Source of the DNA: Eudromia elegans
Lineage: Eukaryota; Chordata; Aves; Tinamiformes; Tinamidae
DNA: 64,000 nucleotides
Direction: 5' to 3'
Assembly: GCA_003342815.1 (NCBI GenBank)
Contig: PTEX01000168.1
Span: 372,001 to 436,000 of the forward strand
The position numbers and the translations under genes were made by a program. Below the pieces are notes generated by a model, which worked only from the letters and a program-made list of their open reading frames with translations, did not search any database and was not told the origin of the DNA. Below are positions 25,401-40,406 of the stretch, one piece after another (the first letter of the stretch is position 1; every line of letters starts with the position of its first letter).

Positions 25401-28400
25401 CTTTCCCTCCCTCATTTCCTTCCTCTTATTGAGCTGCTGTCAAACCACATTTACTTATGGCAAGTGGTTCCCCTCATAGCCCCTAAGCTGNTATCACTGT
25501 ATTTGCATGCAGGTGCTACTGTGGTCGAGAGCAGCCTCACTCGTCTGTCTTCCTCCCCTGCCCTGACAAAGCAAAGAGAGTTATAATTATAAACCAATAG
25601 GTTTACCGTGTGAGGGCCCAGAATCTGAAAATCTCCTGTTTGTTCGTCAAAAAGGATCAGTTAGTTTGTACTCTGACATGCGGCTGAAAACAAGGTGGTA
25701 GATGCCTGTGGCACTTAATGGCGACATCCTCCTATTACACTGAGCCTTGATTAAAGCCATGATTGATCTAGGAAGTATTTACTTCTGCCTGTGTGGTGTT
25801 TTTATACTTAATTCCGACAGCACTGGTTTCTGAAAGCACAAATTATATCTCTAATATTTTCCAAAGACCAAAAATAAAAAAAGTCATGAGAAAGTGTCTG
25901 TGTCTTACACGAATCACAGGAGATTGTGCTGAGATTACTACACAATCTAGGGAGCTACTAATGTAAAGTCAGCAGTTAATACATTCTACTTTTGAAGAGA
26001 AAACCAACTTCTAAGGTGGAAGGTCCATGCAGTCAATTTAATATNCTAAGTGGAATAAGAGCTAAAAGTGCTTTTACAATAATTTTAGTGCTTGTATTCA
26101 AGTGCCAACTGCTGTATCATAGAATAAATTAGCAGCATCGAGCACTGTCTTTTGATATGTAACTTCAAGGTCTGCTCTCTGCAGAGTCTGGACGTCCATT
26201 TGTTTTGGGCATAGCAGCTTTGGCCCAGGGGCAGGGTGAAGAGCTGGGAAGCCCTGAAAGTGCAGATGGGGAGGAAGTAGGTGCACCAATAGCACGAGGG
26301 TTGGAGAGCGGGAAGGAGACCACAGTGAACCCTGGGGGGGACAAGTGGGCAAGGTGGTGGCCCAGAGGCTGTTATCAGATTGCAGGGAATTTCTTCTTTT
26401 TGTTGCTGTTATCTGTTTGATGACCTTTATCAAAGTGGAATCATGAGGCTTAAGGTACCACAGTAGCCCTTTCAAGGAGAGATTTGTGGAACTTTATTTG
26501 TATCCAAGACGAATAGATGCTTAGCCCAATGACAAATGTCAAGTTTTACTATTTTCTTCCTGTTCACAGTAAGGAGCAAGGACATCTATAGAAAGAGAAT
26601 TTGGGCACCATTTTGACTGCTACAGAAAATACCTCTAGGACTTTTTAAAAGCCTCAGCTGTTAGATGAATTGCAAGTGGGCTGAGCAAGCATAACAAAGG
26701 ACAGAATTTGCCTGGCATGCTTTGAAGTATCAGTGGAGGTGGACATATTTGAAAAATATATGATCTTTCAGATCCCCATTTGTATTGTGAGCTATACTTG
26801 TCTTCAAAATGTAACTTTTTGCAGGATAGTTGTAAAAATGAATTGATGTGGCACTGTGATCACATTTAATATTTGGGCTGCTTCTTTATTCAGCAGAGGA
26901 TTCTCATCTGCATTTTAACCCATTCAACCTGGAAATAAATATTAGGATGACTTAAAGTCAGTGTTTCAGATGAGAGGTTTGAAGTGAGGTTTTCCAAGGA
27001 TGAACACAGATTTCCATCTAGATTAGTTGGCAACACATGATCCACAAGACGGCACAGATGGCCCATTAGATAAAGCAGAAATATTGATCACTGCTAGTTT
27101 TCCAGAGAAGTAAGAGAGGAAAATTCTCATTATCTGTGTTCATCTCAAATGAAGAGAAAAAAATGGAAGACCAGCAATTTGACCCTACGTAGTTAAGATT
27201 CTCACATACTAGACACTTTTTAGGATATTTTGCAGCAGCAAAATTAGACAGATATGCTCAGGACGTAGAGCACCCTACAGAATTCACTTATTCTGGTAGA
27301 TTTTTATACCTTTATATGTTGAAAGAGTTATTTATTAAGCTTTATAGGCAGAGTGCAAAGAATGATTAATCAATTGCAGCTATTGGTAATTCCTAACCTG
27401 GTCTCTATACAATAATCTAAAAAAGGAGCATGGTCGAAGCATTGCAGTGGCAACTGTTTAACCTTTATTCCTGTATTTTGCATTCTCATAAGCCTACATC
27501 ACAAAGAAAATAAATGGTCTCTTTAAAGTCAGTGGTGCCTCCTTTCAGAGCCTTGTGCTAGATTTTGGCAGTTTAAATAAACCAGATTTTAGAGTTTGAA
27601 CCATATATATGTTGGAGAGAAAAGAAAAAATACCCTGAGGGATAAGACCTTCTACTTTATCTCTTCTATTCAAGTGTTGTAGTGAGATCAAAAAGAATAC
27701 AGAGAGACCAGGTTTGTGGAACCAAGATCATGTTCAGAAAAACTGAAATGTAGCCTCTTCAGCTTTCTTCCAAACAGGCTGTGTAGGACTTCAGTAACAC
27801 CACACAGTGAAGCGTTAGGTCACCCAGTTACTGACTGTCAATTTGCTCCAGGTTGAATGCACAGTGGGTTTTGAACAGTGGCACTAACATTTCTGGATTA
27901 AAATTCAGATTGTAAATATGTAGGATAATCACAGGGTTTACACTGTGAGTTGCAGAGTTACTTTATTCTCCCTCTGTTCTGCAGTGTGCCCACACAATAG
28001 ACATGCTGTAGGCTCTTGGAAAGAGGCAGTGCAGACCCTGCAGCCTTTGTGCAATTTTGTAAAGGCCTGTGGAAGTCCAAAAATAATCCTGCTTGATTTA
28101 AATTTGCCTTGGTGGGAGTTAGTTGCTGACTCTGTTAAGAAGCAAAGCAGTATATGTACTTGACTGCTTTATTGGAAAAACTAATTGAAAGTTAGGTTAT
28201 TGCAAGTGGAATCAAAAGTATTCTGTGTGCATGTGATGAAAGAGGTGATCTTTGTTTTAGTGGCGGCTTTGTGATATTTTGACTTGTTACTGCTCTTCAT
28301 CTGCTTATAAACTTAGGGCTTCAGGAATTAAGCCCTGCTGCAGCGGCATTGTCAGGGCAGAGAGCACGTTTTCAGTGATGCCAGAGCCCTAATATCTAAC

Positions 28401-31400
28401 AAGTGACAGTTGTGTTGTAAAACAGTGAGGTCTACTGATGACTAGCACTACATAAAAATCAGATGCTTTTATTTTTAAAGCGGTGTACCTTAGCACCCTT
28501 TGTTCCTGTAGATATGCTAGGAATTTCCCCTTTTTTCACAAACAAGACCTGTCTCGGTAGAAGCCAGTTGCCGTGACCAAAACGAGGATGAGAGCCTCTA
28601 CCTAGTGATGATTCCAGGAATAACCTACACATCTGCTAAAATCTGCCAAGAACACAGAGACTGGATTTTGAGGTGAATGGTTCTGGTTAATATGCACCAC
28701 AAAGCAGGAAAAAAAAAGATGCCTATGTATTTTAGTTCCTAGATAATTATCAAGAAATTCTGTATGGAGAAAAATAATATATAGTTGGGAAATTGAAATG
28801 TAAGCCTTGAACTTCCTATCCTGAAAAATTAAATCAGTGCAACTTTTAAAGTACTTTCATGACTCATCTGCAGAGGTCATAGACCAAATTTGCTGATGGA
28901 TGCAGAATGAAACATATTCAACTGCATTTTTATGATTTTTTTTTTTTCCCTAAAACTGCTGATAGTTTTTATTTACCCAAGGTAATACAATTTTCCAGAG
29001 TGTAACTACTCTAGCATGTAGAACTGCTATCCAGTTCACTGCTTAGGTGCAAAACAACATGGAAATAGTGGTGTGTCAGTAAAAAGCTTACTGGAAGTAA
29101 GGGATAGTAATCTCTTGGGAACCATATTGTCAGGTTGGCAATATTCTGGAAGAAGAGAGCACAAGTTGGAACTGATATATTAATGTAATTCTGTGACTAG
29201 GACTCAAACCTGAAGGAAATCCACCTGAAATGACACAAATACTAAATGGAAGGCAGTGACAGAGCAACAAGAAATAGGAGTTTGTTGTTATGCAGACCTC
29301 TGTGTGAATCAAGAGGATTTTCCCCCATTTCTGGAATTGTTTCCAGACTTCAGTAGGATAGGACATAGGTAGGATGTGTCTGTGCAGCCCTGAGTTTTAC
29401 CAGTGAAAAACTGTATGTGTGAAAACAAGTGAGTACTGATAAGTGCAGCACATGGCAAATAGTGAAGCAAGGAGTGGGAAGAGATTTGGCAGTGTTCATT
29501 GTTCTGATGGTTCTTGTCTTGGATATAGCCCAGAGGTCTCTGTCCATTTTGCACAGAACAAAGTGAAGGAGACAGAACTATTAAGGACTTGGTCCTGTAA
29601 TATTCTTATTAAAATCAATCAGTATAAACTCTAGGACAAAATCTCTTCTGATATCAATCAAGGCTTTTCTACTGGCTTCAATAAGGCTGCATCCATTTGC
29701 AGTAGCTGAGAATTAGGCTGTTGATCCCTTTCTNGTGATTTAACACAGTTTTTTAAACATAAAAGTTTCATTTCAGATCTGGCTTTGGCTTACAGCTTTA
29801 ACTTGGAAGCATGTCAATCCTCATGTAATTGACACTTTGAAGAAGATCCATGAATGAGGTTAGATAAAACCACATTTTTTTTCCTACTATCTGGATTTTC
29901 TCAGAACCTAGATAATTTTATCCTATTTGCATCAAGCATGCAGGTAACTTTAGAATTCTGCATCTGTATTATTTCTAGGGAAGCAAAATACAATTATAAA
30001 TGACAGTAATTGACATTACATGCTTTAATTAAATTTCCTCCTCTATGAACCAAAACCTTTTAACCAAGCATTGCAGTGCTATTTCTGTATTTATTTGTTG
30101 CATGGGTTAATGTGCTATGTGGCAGATACAGTATTTATCCATTTTCACAAATTAAGATATCAGTGTCATGTTGCCTTTGAATTGTTTCCTGTATTGTTGG
30201 CCAAAACATCTTGAAAAAGACTCCATTCCTCTCTGGCTATACTTGTGTTTTTCCAAAGCTGAAAATTGTGGGATTGGAACCCTTAGAAACAGTTTGGGAA
30301 GTGCTAGGCCCAAAGCATCTTACCACTGCACTGTTTTTCTTTGCAGTGATTTTTTCTGAGGGAGGGGGGAGACACTTAGGGGTTTTTTTAATGACAATTT
30401 TGTTGTCTATGCTGTTGTTAGATTACAGGAATTGGAAATAAGTCCCACTTGAATTTATGCTTGTTAGAAATGAAAATAGCTTGCACAAAGTATGTTAGAA
30501 ATTACTCTCCTTGGTGTTTCTGTCCCCAAAGTATGCTCTTCAGACTGTGTACTGTCAACTACTGGACTTGTTAGGCACTTTGAGAAAGCAGCTCTGCTTT
30601 AGCTTTAGCAGTTTAGTACTGTAACTACACTCATTAAAAGAGTTTACATGCATGTTATCTTTTGGGTACTACTGTAATGTAAAAGTTCATCATCAAAAAA
30701 ACCCATCAACTTTCATTCACTATTTTTGAAGAATAGCTAGTTTTGTGCATGTGAAAAAGTGATATGAAAGAAATCACACATATAGTAGATGTTTGAGAGG
30801 ATGCAGGTTACTGTGGTCTTTGTGAATTTTTATAGGACAGATACAAACATCTTGAACATCCTCCTTAATGCTCCAAGTGGAAACTGATATTTCTTTAGAA
30901 GTACTTGTTTCATTAGGGCAATTCTGCTTTGGAGATATCTGGGACACTTGCTGTTCTATTCAGAAATTAAGAAAATCAAGGCTTGGGTTACAAACTTCCA
31001 GCTCAATTTTGTCTTATAATTGAAAGCTGTTATTCAACAGTTCAGCATTCCAGTTTCCCAGTGCCAGAAAGCAATGGGACTCCAAGAGTCAGACTGGGGA
31101 GCCCCAGGACTGAGTGCAAATACAACACAGAATAGCACTTTTGGCAGGGGAAAACTTCTAGAGTGACCCAATAACTGTAGACCTATATGTATCAGAGACT
31201 CCAGGACTGGCAGAGAATGTGGTTTCAGAACAACGATGAAAACAAAGTGACTTTTTTGTGAAGGCTCACACCTGAAATAAAACCTGGAGGGAGAAGGCCA
31301 TGTAGCATGAATAACAGTCTTAGTTCTCCGTACTTACCTTTTGGCACTCCTCTTTTAAGTGAAGCTCAATGGAAATAAGAAATGTAACCATTTTCCTGCA

Positions 31401-34400
31401 CTTAGGAGTGAGCCAGGGATGTGTCATTTNCCTCATTCTGATCCAAGCTGAACAGACTCACTGAAACTGAAAAAAAAAAGTTGAAACATTTTACAGTTTT
31501 TAAAAAGTTTTAGTTTGTAGGAAATTTCATAGCAGTTTGATTTTTATCCCAAGTAATTAATTGCTCTAGCTTACTCTCCCTCTTTGGAAGGGTCCACAGC
31601 CTGTAACACTAGTTCATCTATTACCATTGGTTTATTACTTTTTTGATGGCTCATGCCTGTCCTTTCCCCTGCTACTTAGTTTTGTACATACCATTGTCTG
31701 TTTTAGGGTTTAAAGCTTTTTNCATGTGACTTTTGTGAATTGTTTTAGTGGGAGAAGTGTTTATAGAGGAGGAAGGACAGTGACTGTGACTTGAATTTGA
31801 CCACATTATACTTGCATCTCAATTCGGGCAACAGGCTTAAAGAATTTTGTGGCTCACATTGATTTTGGTCTTTAATAAACATTGTTTTTCAAAATACAAA
31901 ACAAACAAAATATTGCTATGTTCCTGCCCAGACCTTCCCTATACTTTAAAGGGAATGGCAAATTTGTCAACTGTGCAGGGGAAAAATGCATGTTATATAN
32001 AGCGGAAATGGACTGGGAGATTGGTTAAAACATGTGCTTTTACACACGCCATTTAGCTTTTCACTCAGTTATATGACAGATAACAAAAGCACACAGTCAA
32101 AACTGCAACCCAGCTTTTAGAATGCAACTTACCAAGCTGCAAAAAGCAGATTTAGTTTCTTTTGCAGATGGTCTATGAGTCTCATGTGGCATGATATTAA
32201 ATTATATAGGCAGTCACTCACTTGTTCTGAAGCGATGCTCTGAGCTGAGAGTTGTGATGTGCTTGGACTATTCTGTCGGAAAACAGTCTCCGAAGCTAAC
32301 ACAGCTTCTGAGAAGAGCAGAGCAAAGGGGCCTGCAGAGCCAGGGGCTTGGCACACCTTAAGACCACAGTTCTGCTTGAGATACACTATGAAGGTGGCTT
32401 GGCGACCATACAATGGGCTGTGGAGCATTTTGCCCTAAAGGTAGGAGACTAGACCATTCTCATTTGATTATTTTTTTTCTTTGATTTCTGTGAATATGAA
32501 TATTACTTTCTATTCTTTGTTGTTGTTTGTTTTCTAGTATTTTGAAGAATAGGAGTTATTTTTGTCTTGCCATTCATAGATGTTGCTTTCCATGATTAAC
32601 TGGAGAAGATAACACTGTAGCCTGTTCATTACAAATGATGCTCCATGAAAATATTTCTTCAATATCAGTGAGATTTAATTAAGAGTTTCATCCCGGGGGG
32701 TATTTCAGATAAATATGTGATGATTTTAACATCAGTTTGGTACAGATTCAGCCTCTAATACTGGATCTGATGCGATAAAAAGTGATTTTTACCATTCGAA
32801 TCTCCACCTAGGGAGAGTTGTCATTTGTGATCAAAAGCGTGCTTTAGACAGGCATTCTCAAATCAGCTGTGTATCATGCAGCAAGCAAGTTTAATATTCA
32901 TGTTTAATATTACATTATTTTCATTTTGTTAAATACTTCTTAANAGGTATATTCAAAGCAGTTCTTCCACCAAGAACTGCAGGTTGCAGCTTGTTTCTGT
33001 GGAAACTTTAGATGTGTGAGTATAGCTTTCAAAAAATTAAAAAAATCCCACACCTATTGAAGGTTTGTTTATTTGGATGCTTGAATAGTAATTTTTGGTG
33101 TAACCTATGGAAAAACCTATGCTGCAGCTATGCTTAGTATCAGTGTTTTAGTTGCTGAACTTGATAAATTGGTAGTGACTAAAACCTGTGGAAAGTATTT
33201 AACAGGAATATTGCATCGAGATGTTTCCCGTGGCTGACAGTGTTTGACAAATGGTAGCAAATGCTGCTCTGAATTTACTGCTTTTTTGCAGTTCTTGGAA
33301 AGAAGATTGCAATGTATATTCAGAGCTGCAGGTTTAGCCCTACAGTGCTGGTGCTGATAGTGCTATTTGTTTCCTAGTTAAGAAATATGTCAACACCACA
33401 ATCAGATGAGCAGTTCAGTCAGGTAATTTTTCTGAGACAAGGCATTTGGAAATTGGAGCATCTATTGTGGTTTATAAGGAAAAACATAAGATCAGAAGTG
33501 CACAGTAGGGTCCCAGGCAAGTGCCTTTGAAAGAGAGTGAACAGGTTGGTTAAAAATTATTACTGTTGATTATCACGAAAGAAAGGATGACCTTGTCACT
33601 GTGACATGTTTGGGAATCAAGAATGTGGGTACTATTGTCCGTTCTACCTCAGACTTACTGTAACATCACAGACAAGTTTTCAAGGCTGAATTTTTAAGTA
33701 CCTAGTTGCCTATTTACAAGTATGATTGCACAAGTGTCTGCAGAGAGAAAACACATCCCTTAATCTCAAATTGCATCTCTTTCTGTAAGATGCAGATAAT
33801 GTTATGCAGACTGAGAATTTACCGTGCTTTCTTAAGCCAAACATAATTTCTAGCCTGTGCTACCAATGCGTTGTCTTGGATCATCTTATGCTTTTGTGTA
33901 AATTCATTTTAGGAGGCTCCCACAACCATATGATTGGTCACACCACGCTGTGCTGTTTTATGTCAGCAGACCAGAGGCCTCACAGGGCTACCCAGAAGTT
34001 GGGGATTGCTGCAGCCACTGTGTATTCCTCTTTGTTCTTGAAATGACCCTTTAGTCTGGACAGCTGGGTACAAAAGCGGGATTTTTTTTCACCAGTCACA
34101 TTCAGTTATGCACATAAGTCATAAATTTGCATTTTGTGGGCATTATTATTTTTATATCTTCAGGCTGTTATCTTGTGTTTCCTACTTGTCCAGATTGAGT
34201 GTTACCCTCAAACTTTCTCTTGGTTGACTTTGATAGCTAAGAAAGAACTTGAAGTGTGAAGTTTCCTCAGAATCAACAAAAATCTTTTTCTTTTTTCTTT
34301 GTTTTTTTTCTTCCTTCTCTCTGGGTTGTAAAAATACCTGGCTGCTTGCCACAGAGCTTTTAGTCCTTTGTCACAAAATTATACCTTGAAAGCCACCAGA

Positions 34401-37400
34401 TGTGTGGCTCTTATGCAAGGTGCAGTTTGAAAAGTCTGGCTATATGCAATATGTACACCATTGCTCTGTCTTTGAACAGAAATATTAGCTTCCCAAATAA
34501 TGTATTCATTTTTCTAACTTCTCTGAGAAAAAAGTTTTTTAGATTTCTGAGATGCAATGGGTCCGACATTTTTTCTCCTTCAAAAACAAGACTTATATAC
34601 ACAAGAAAAAATGAAAAAGAATTTCAGGAAATCATCATCTTGCTACTAGTGTGCCCTTGCATTCCTAAAAACTATTTTGGAGTTTTCCCTTAGGAAAAAC
34701 TAGAACTTGTCGAGCTGGGAAAGACTTTTTGGAACAGGTCATGGTTTTGTCTTTTCTGCATGAGCACCCCTTGTTGATGTTGGAAGAACTACTGTTGGCT
34801 GGTTGGTGATTCAGAGAACATGAGGCAAAAGTCCTGTAAAATCAGCTTCTCCACAGTATTTGGAAAAAAACTCGTGTAGGCAGTTGGTGAACATGTAAGA
34901 TGCATCTTTGCCTCCCATTGGTTAGGGTCAGGACTGCACCAAACAGTCGGACTTTCTTGCATGTTTTGATACCTCTAAATTCCTTACAACTCAAGAAATA
35001 GAGCCTGTTAGCGTGGAGATTACAAACACTCTCCCTGTCTCCATGTAACCATGAGCAATCTGTGTATTTCTGAGATGTGTGGCACCTTAGTTGGAACTGT
35101 TAACTGTCAAAGGATTTGCCTAATAAAATAATTTGCATGTAAGGATACCATGTGCAGAGCTGTTAACCTCTGCACAAGGATTCTGCTGTGGCATTTGAGA
35201 CCATTTCAGGAGTTTCAAGCTGCCATTAGACTTGCTGTAGCAAATTCTCCTAAGGTCCAGAAATGGACATGTGATCTTGTGTATGGATAGTTCGGTTTTG
35301 AGTTGGGGAGAAAGTCAGAGTAATTTGAACTGATTTTGTTCCTAATGCAGCCTTGTGGAGTGTTTTTTTGTTTGTTTGTTTGTTTTCCCTCAGTAATATT
35401 TAAAGTACTTCTATAATGTGAAAGGCTTTACAAAACATCTGCAGATACCGCTTATATATTTTAAAAGATGCGTTGAGGAAATATATTGAAGGAATGAATG
35501 GAATGATAGGCATCTACTTAAGCTTGACACCACTTGTTACCTCATAAAAACTACAGGAAAGTTCTGAAGAAAGATCTCCTTCCCAAATGAAATGTGAATC
35601 TTCCCAAATGAAATGTGAAAGCATGTAAGATTTAATGAGATCACTTATGATGTGGCTAAGAAAATCACACATATACTTTAAAAGCATTGTTTTTGCTCCT
35701 GTATTTTGTTGTTATTGTTTCTTTTTACCTTTTACTTAGACCATAGATTTGTCAATCTATGGTGTATATATATTTTTTTCCAATTTATTGGAAAGAAGAA
35801 AGAGAGCATTAGGTAGAACAATGAGGTACTTTTGAGTATCTTTAGGCTTTCAAGAACATTCAAGGTAATGAGCATTTAATCTGTATCGAATACATGAAAA
35901 ATGAAATTATAACTTTTTTGGTTTTTTTGTAAACAGTACTTTTGTCATTTTTTTTGTGTATGTGCCATATTTAGTTTAATGGAGAAATGAGAAAAGAAAA
36001 TAGAATTTTTTTTTGGAGACCGGGTACTAATGCAGTAACATTAAAGGGAGACACATTGCTGTCAGCCAGTTTGCATATTTATTTACTTTTACAAATGTCT
36101 GGCGTGGAGTCAACAGTTAATGGAAGGAGAATGATGTTCCTGTACAGATCATTTCCTGAGAAACATTTTCAATTACAAACATAACTCTGCTTTTCTTTCC
36201 TCATTTGTTATGTCTTGGAGAATAAATGCGGAGTAGCATTTACAACTTAAGGTTTATGTTCTGAAGACAATTTTAACAATGATCCCCCACATAAAAAGGG
36301 CCTTTTGTAGTTGCAGACATATGTTTATGATGTTTTGTGCAGTGAATATCGAATTTCTGGTGGACGCTGTGTCACACTCTGCAAACTTGTAAACATCTAT
36401 AAATCTATTGGATCATTTTCGTAGCATGTGTAATGCAGATTTATTGTCTCTTGTGCAGATTTCTTTTGTTTCAAAGTTAAAGCTGAGCTGCCAAAATGCA
36501 CATTGGTTGAATTATGTATTCAAGAAAATTAGACAATACAATTTTAGATTAATATTTTCTTTTCTCTTTGTGGACTTACAAGATGCATGCACATTAGCAT
36601 TAGAAAATAACATTCTGGATATGGTCCAGAAAGCCATTGCGTAAGTTTGAATAAACAATATCATTTTGTGAAAGCTTAAACTTGGAATTTTTGAAAATAT
36701 TTTTGCGTGTGTGCTCTCTCTCCCCCTGACCATGTTAGGTAGTTTGGATCTCTTCTCATGTTTGCTAGTACAAATTCAGAATTACTCCACTAGAACGACA
36801 TTCAGGATATAAAAGTGGAGTGTGTGAGGGAGAACTGGTGTAAATCAGGATAAGTTTGCTGAAATATATGTAGCTACAGTTGTTTATACTCTGCATTGCA
36901 GACTCTCGAGTCAATGAAAGAAATAAAGCCGTATAAAGCTACTTTTGTGCATAAGCAGTTACAAGAGCAAGCCATCAAGGTCAAAAGCATTTGTCAGAAG
37001 CTTGCTCCTAGTAAGGAGAATATGAAATCCCAAACAATTATTCTAAATTTGGCTCTGCTGTAATTGAGTGGATATTGTTGTCTATACAAGAGCAGCAAAG
37101 ACATTTCCTATTGGAAATCAACATTTTTCTAAACAGGCTGTAATTTCTGGCTTTGTAAATGTGTGTAGCATAGACATGCATGTTTGAGTGTGGGTGTATA
37201 TAAAAATATCCAGTGTTACTCTGGCAATATGTTTTCTGCAGCTGGCTTTCTAGATTGTGCTTCTTCCAGGAAAAGTAACTTGGATAGAGACACTGTACAT
37301 AAAGCTTCTGTCTAGTATAGTAGTTTACAATGACAGGTAGTTTTTCTTTTGTCTTTTTATGTAAAGTTCAAATTCTTTTTATCTGAAGTTAAAAATAAGA

Positions 37401-40375
37401 ACTTAAAGACCAAGTGGCAGTTATAGACTAAACTTAAGAGTATTGTATCAAAGTGCTCCAGCATTAATGTTCAACTCTCTATATAATCACAAATTTACAG
37501 AATTGATATATTAGTATTTTAGCACATGAATTTAAGATTTTCAAGTAGAGAATCAGTGATGCAGAAGAACATGGCTTAGTTCTCAGAGAAAGAGACTGTT
37601 TAACACTGCATCTTCATTTGTTTAACAATTATTNGGACAGATATGGTAAAATACATATAAGCTGCAGAGAGGGCATTGGATGATGTGGTATTCCTGAGCT
37701 CACTTAGATTAGAAGATGTGTTTTTACTCAAATCAGAATGGTATTAAACCCTGAATACTAAACAGGGCAGGAAAGAGCTTTCATCACAAAAAATAAACAA
37801 ATGAAAAATCCAAATGAAACTGCCTAATAAATACAATGTAGAGCAACAGGCTGCATCTACTAGAGGAATTAAGCCAATTTAAACTGAATGGGCAGCCTTC
37901 CCCTTTCAGATGTGCTCAGCTTTCAATGCCTTTAAGGCAGCTGGATGCCTGCATTGAAGGGTAAAGTTGGCTCCCAGCACCCACATGGATTTGATAGGGT
38001 AGGTTTATGACCTTGTAATCCTAGATCATACGAAGGTGTAAGAACTTTGTCCAGCTTAAAATAGCTGCTCTGGTTGGTACTGATAAAAGCTTGTGGACTC
38101 CCTAGTTCTGGGGCCAAATTTGATGCTGGCATGATATGAGGAAGTCTGTTGACAGCTGATATCAGTGGAGTTGGACTTGATTACATCATAACAAATTTGG
38201 CAAGTGGAGATTAGTCAGAAGTCTGAGGAGGAAAGTATCTTTTCCTTAGCCAGAGTTAAAACTGGATTTTCCACATTGCCAGTGCACAGAGATTTGTCTG
38301 CGGTGTGTGCAACTCCCAATGCTTTTAAGGATCTTGTGTTAAAAGTACATTCAACNCTCAATTCTACTCAGCCCAGTGATTGTAAAAACTTTTAGGGCTG
38401 GGTTTTTCTCTCAGGTCCGAAAGTATAAAGCCCCTAATTAAGCCAGATCAAATGCAAAGAACTGGCCTCATAGTAATCCATATACTGACTTCATCATAGC
38501 TGCAGCAGCAGAGAAGGGGAGAGAAGAAAAATGTGCTTCTCTGCTGCTGAGGCCATCTCGTGCCCGTGGAGTCCCTGGAGAGGAGCAGGTGTCCTTGAGG
38601 CCATGCTCCTTTTCTTTTCCATTTTGGGAAAGAAACACAAGAAATGCTCTCAGGCTCAAGGTTTCCCTATCACGCTGGAGACAGGAGGGCAGAAAGAGTC
38701 TGTGGCAGGACTAGCATCAACCTGGAGCACTTTGCGCACTGCAGAATGCTGCATCAAGGATGGAGAGCAGGGAGGATCTCTGTCCTCCCTGTCTGGCAGA
38801 TGGGGTCCACCTGGGCTCCTCAGTCATGGGGACCTATGCTCTGGATCAGGCAGGCTCTGCATGTGTCTTGGGCAAGTACTTGGGGCAATAAGTCCACTGC
38901 CTGCCTGCCTCAAAGCAGGGAGTAGCCTGTACTGCACAAATACAGTGTATGACAGAACAGATCAGTTATATTGAATTCATATATTTTAATACAATTTTGT
39001 TTGTATTTAGTGTTCCTGTTTCACATACAAAAATATGAACAGTTTATTTGATAAAGTGATTAAGAATTGGAGGTTGGGGAGAATGCATTTGCTTCTTTGA
39101 TCGCATATTCTTTGTTTACCCTTTTCACAGGAATGTAATAAATATGGTGATGGTGCTGTTTTTAAAAGTGATATGTAGTTGTGACATGCATTAGAAGACA
39201 AAAACAGAGGATTTCAGTGGGTACCTGCCTTATAAAGAAGGCCTTATATAGAACTCATCTTCATAAAGTCTACTCAGTGGGCACCTGCCTTGTAAAGAAG
39301 GCCTTATATAGAACTCATCTTTGTAAAGTCTACTCAGTCTCCTTGGAGAAGTCTCAGCAAGCTTGGCCATCGAGTCTCCTCCTGGAGACAGGAGCCAGAA
39401 GTTTTCCATGACTGTCCTTCACTAGGAAAATGAGCTGACTGTTTCCTCCAGTGAACCCTGCCCAAACAGAGCATCCAACCCTTTGGGACAGCAGACCACA
39501 GTGGAGTCATGTAACTCGAACAGATTTTATTTACTATTCTCTCTCCTGGGATTGATGTTAAAAAGTTTTTTTGCCTAGAAATCTTTGTGTAGAAATGCCT
39601 TATGAACTCCAACATTTCAGAACAGAAAGACCTCCATGAGGAAGTTTTCTATCTACTTTTTTTTTTTTAATGTCCATAACAATTTTGAACACCCCTAAAT
39701 AAATAAATAAATAGATAAAAATCAAAGAGGATAATAAAACCAACAAAGATTTTCTCCAGGGAGTGCTAGCTGTTTAAAAATTTGCCATTAAGTGTAAACA
39801 GTTCCTGAGATTGCGCATGCTAGACCAAATTAATTCTTTCTATAAGTTACATGAGGGATTAATTTGGACCGTTGCTTTCAGCCTTCAATTCTAGAGGATA
39901 TATAACAATCCAGGGAACTGTTATTGTCAACGTTATTTTATTGCCCTTTAGAGCTGCTCAGTAATTATGTTTTACAGATACATAAGCAGGATCAGTGTAT
40001 GGAATGAGCTTAGTATAGAAGGTAGTGGACATTTCAAAGTCGTTTTACACAATTAAAAAGAGTAAGCATTCTAATAGCCATTAATTATTGCTAAGAATCT
40101 TGCATAGATGCCTAAGAACTGCTACACAGACTTTTAAGATGTGCATAGGCATTTCATCTGGCAGAGCATTTCACAAAACTCAAGGAATCTCTGGAAGTTT
40201 TAAGTACTGTTATCACCATAACTAACTAATGGTCAGTGTACTGTGTGAAATTGAGCTATTTTTATTGCACACAAAAAGGGAGAGAGAGCTAAATTACAAG
40301 GCACTCACAGGGCTGGGAGAAAAACACAGAATCTCTCCTGTCACTTTCTACTTTTTTCCTCTCTCCTCCGAAAAA

Positions 40376-40406
<31 letters not shown>

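Noticed and set aside
26098-26475. 125-codon minus-strand frame in intron 1
   Set aside because: Proline- and leucine-rich with no recognisable domain. It lies in a GC-richer patch and has no splice or promoter support.
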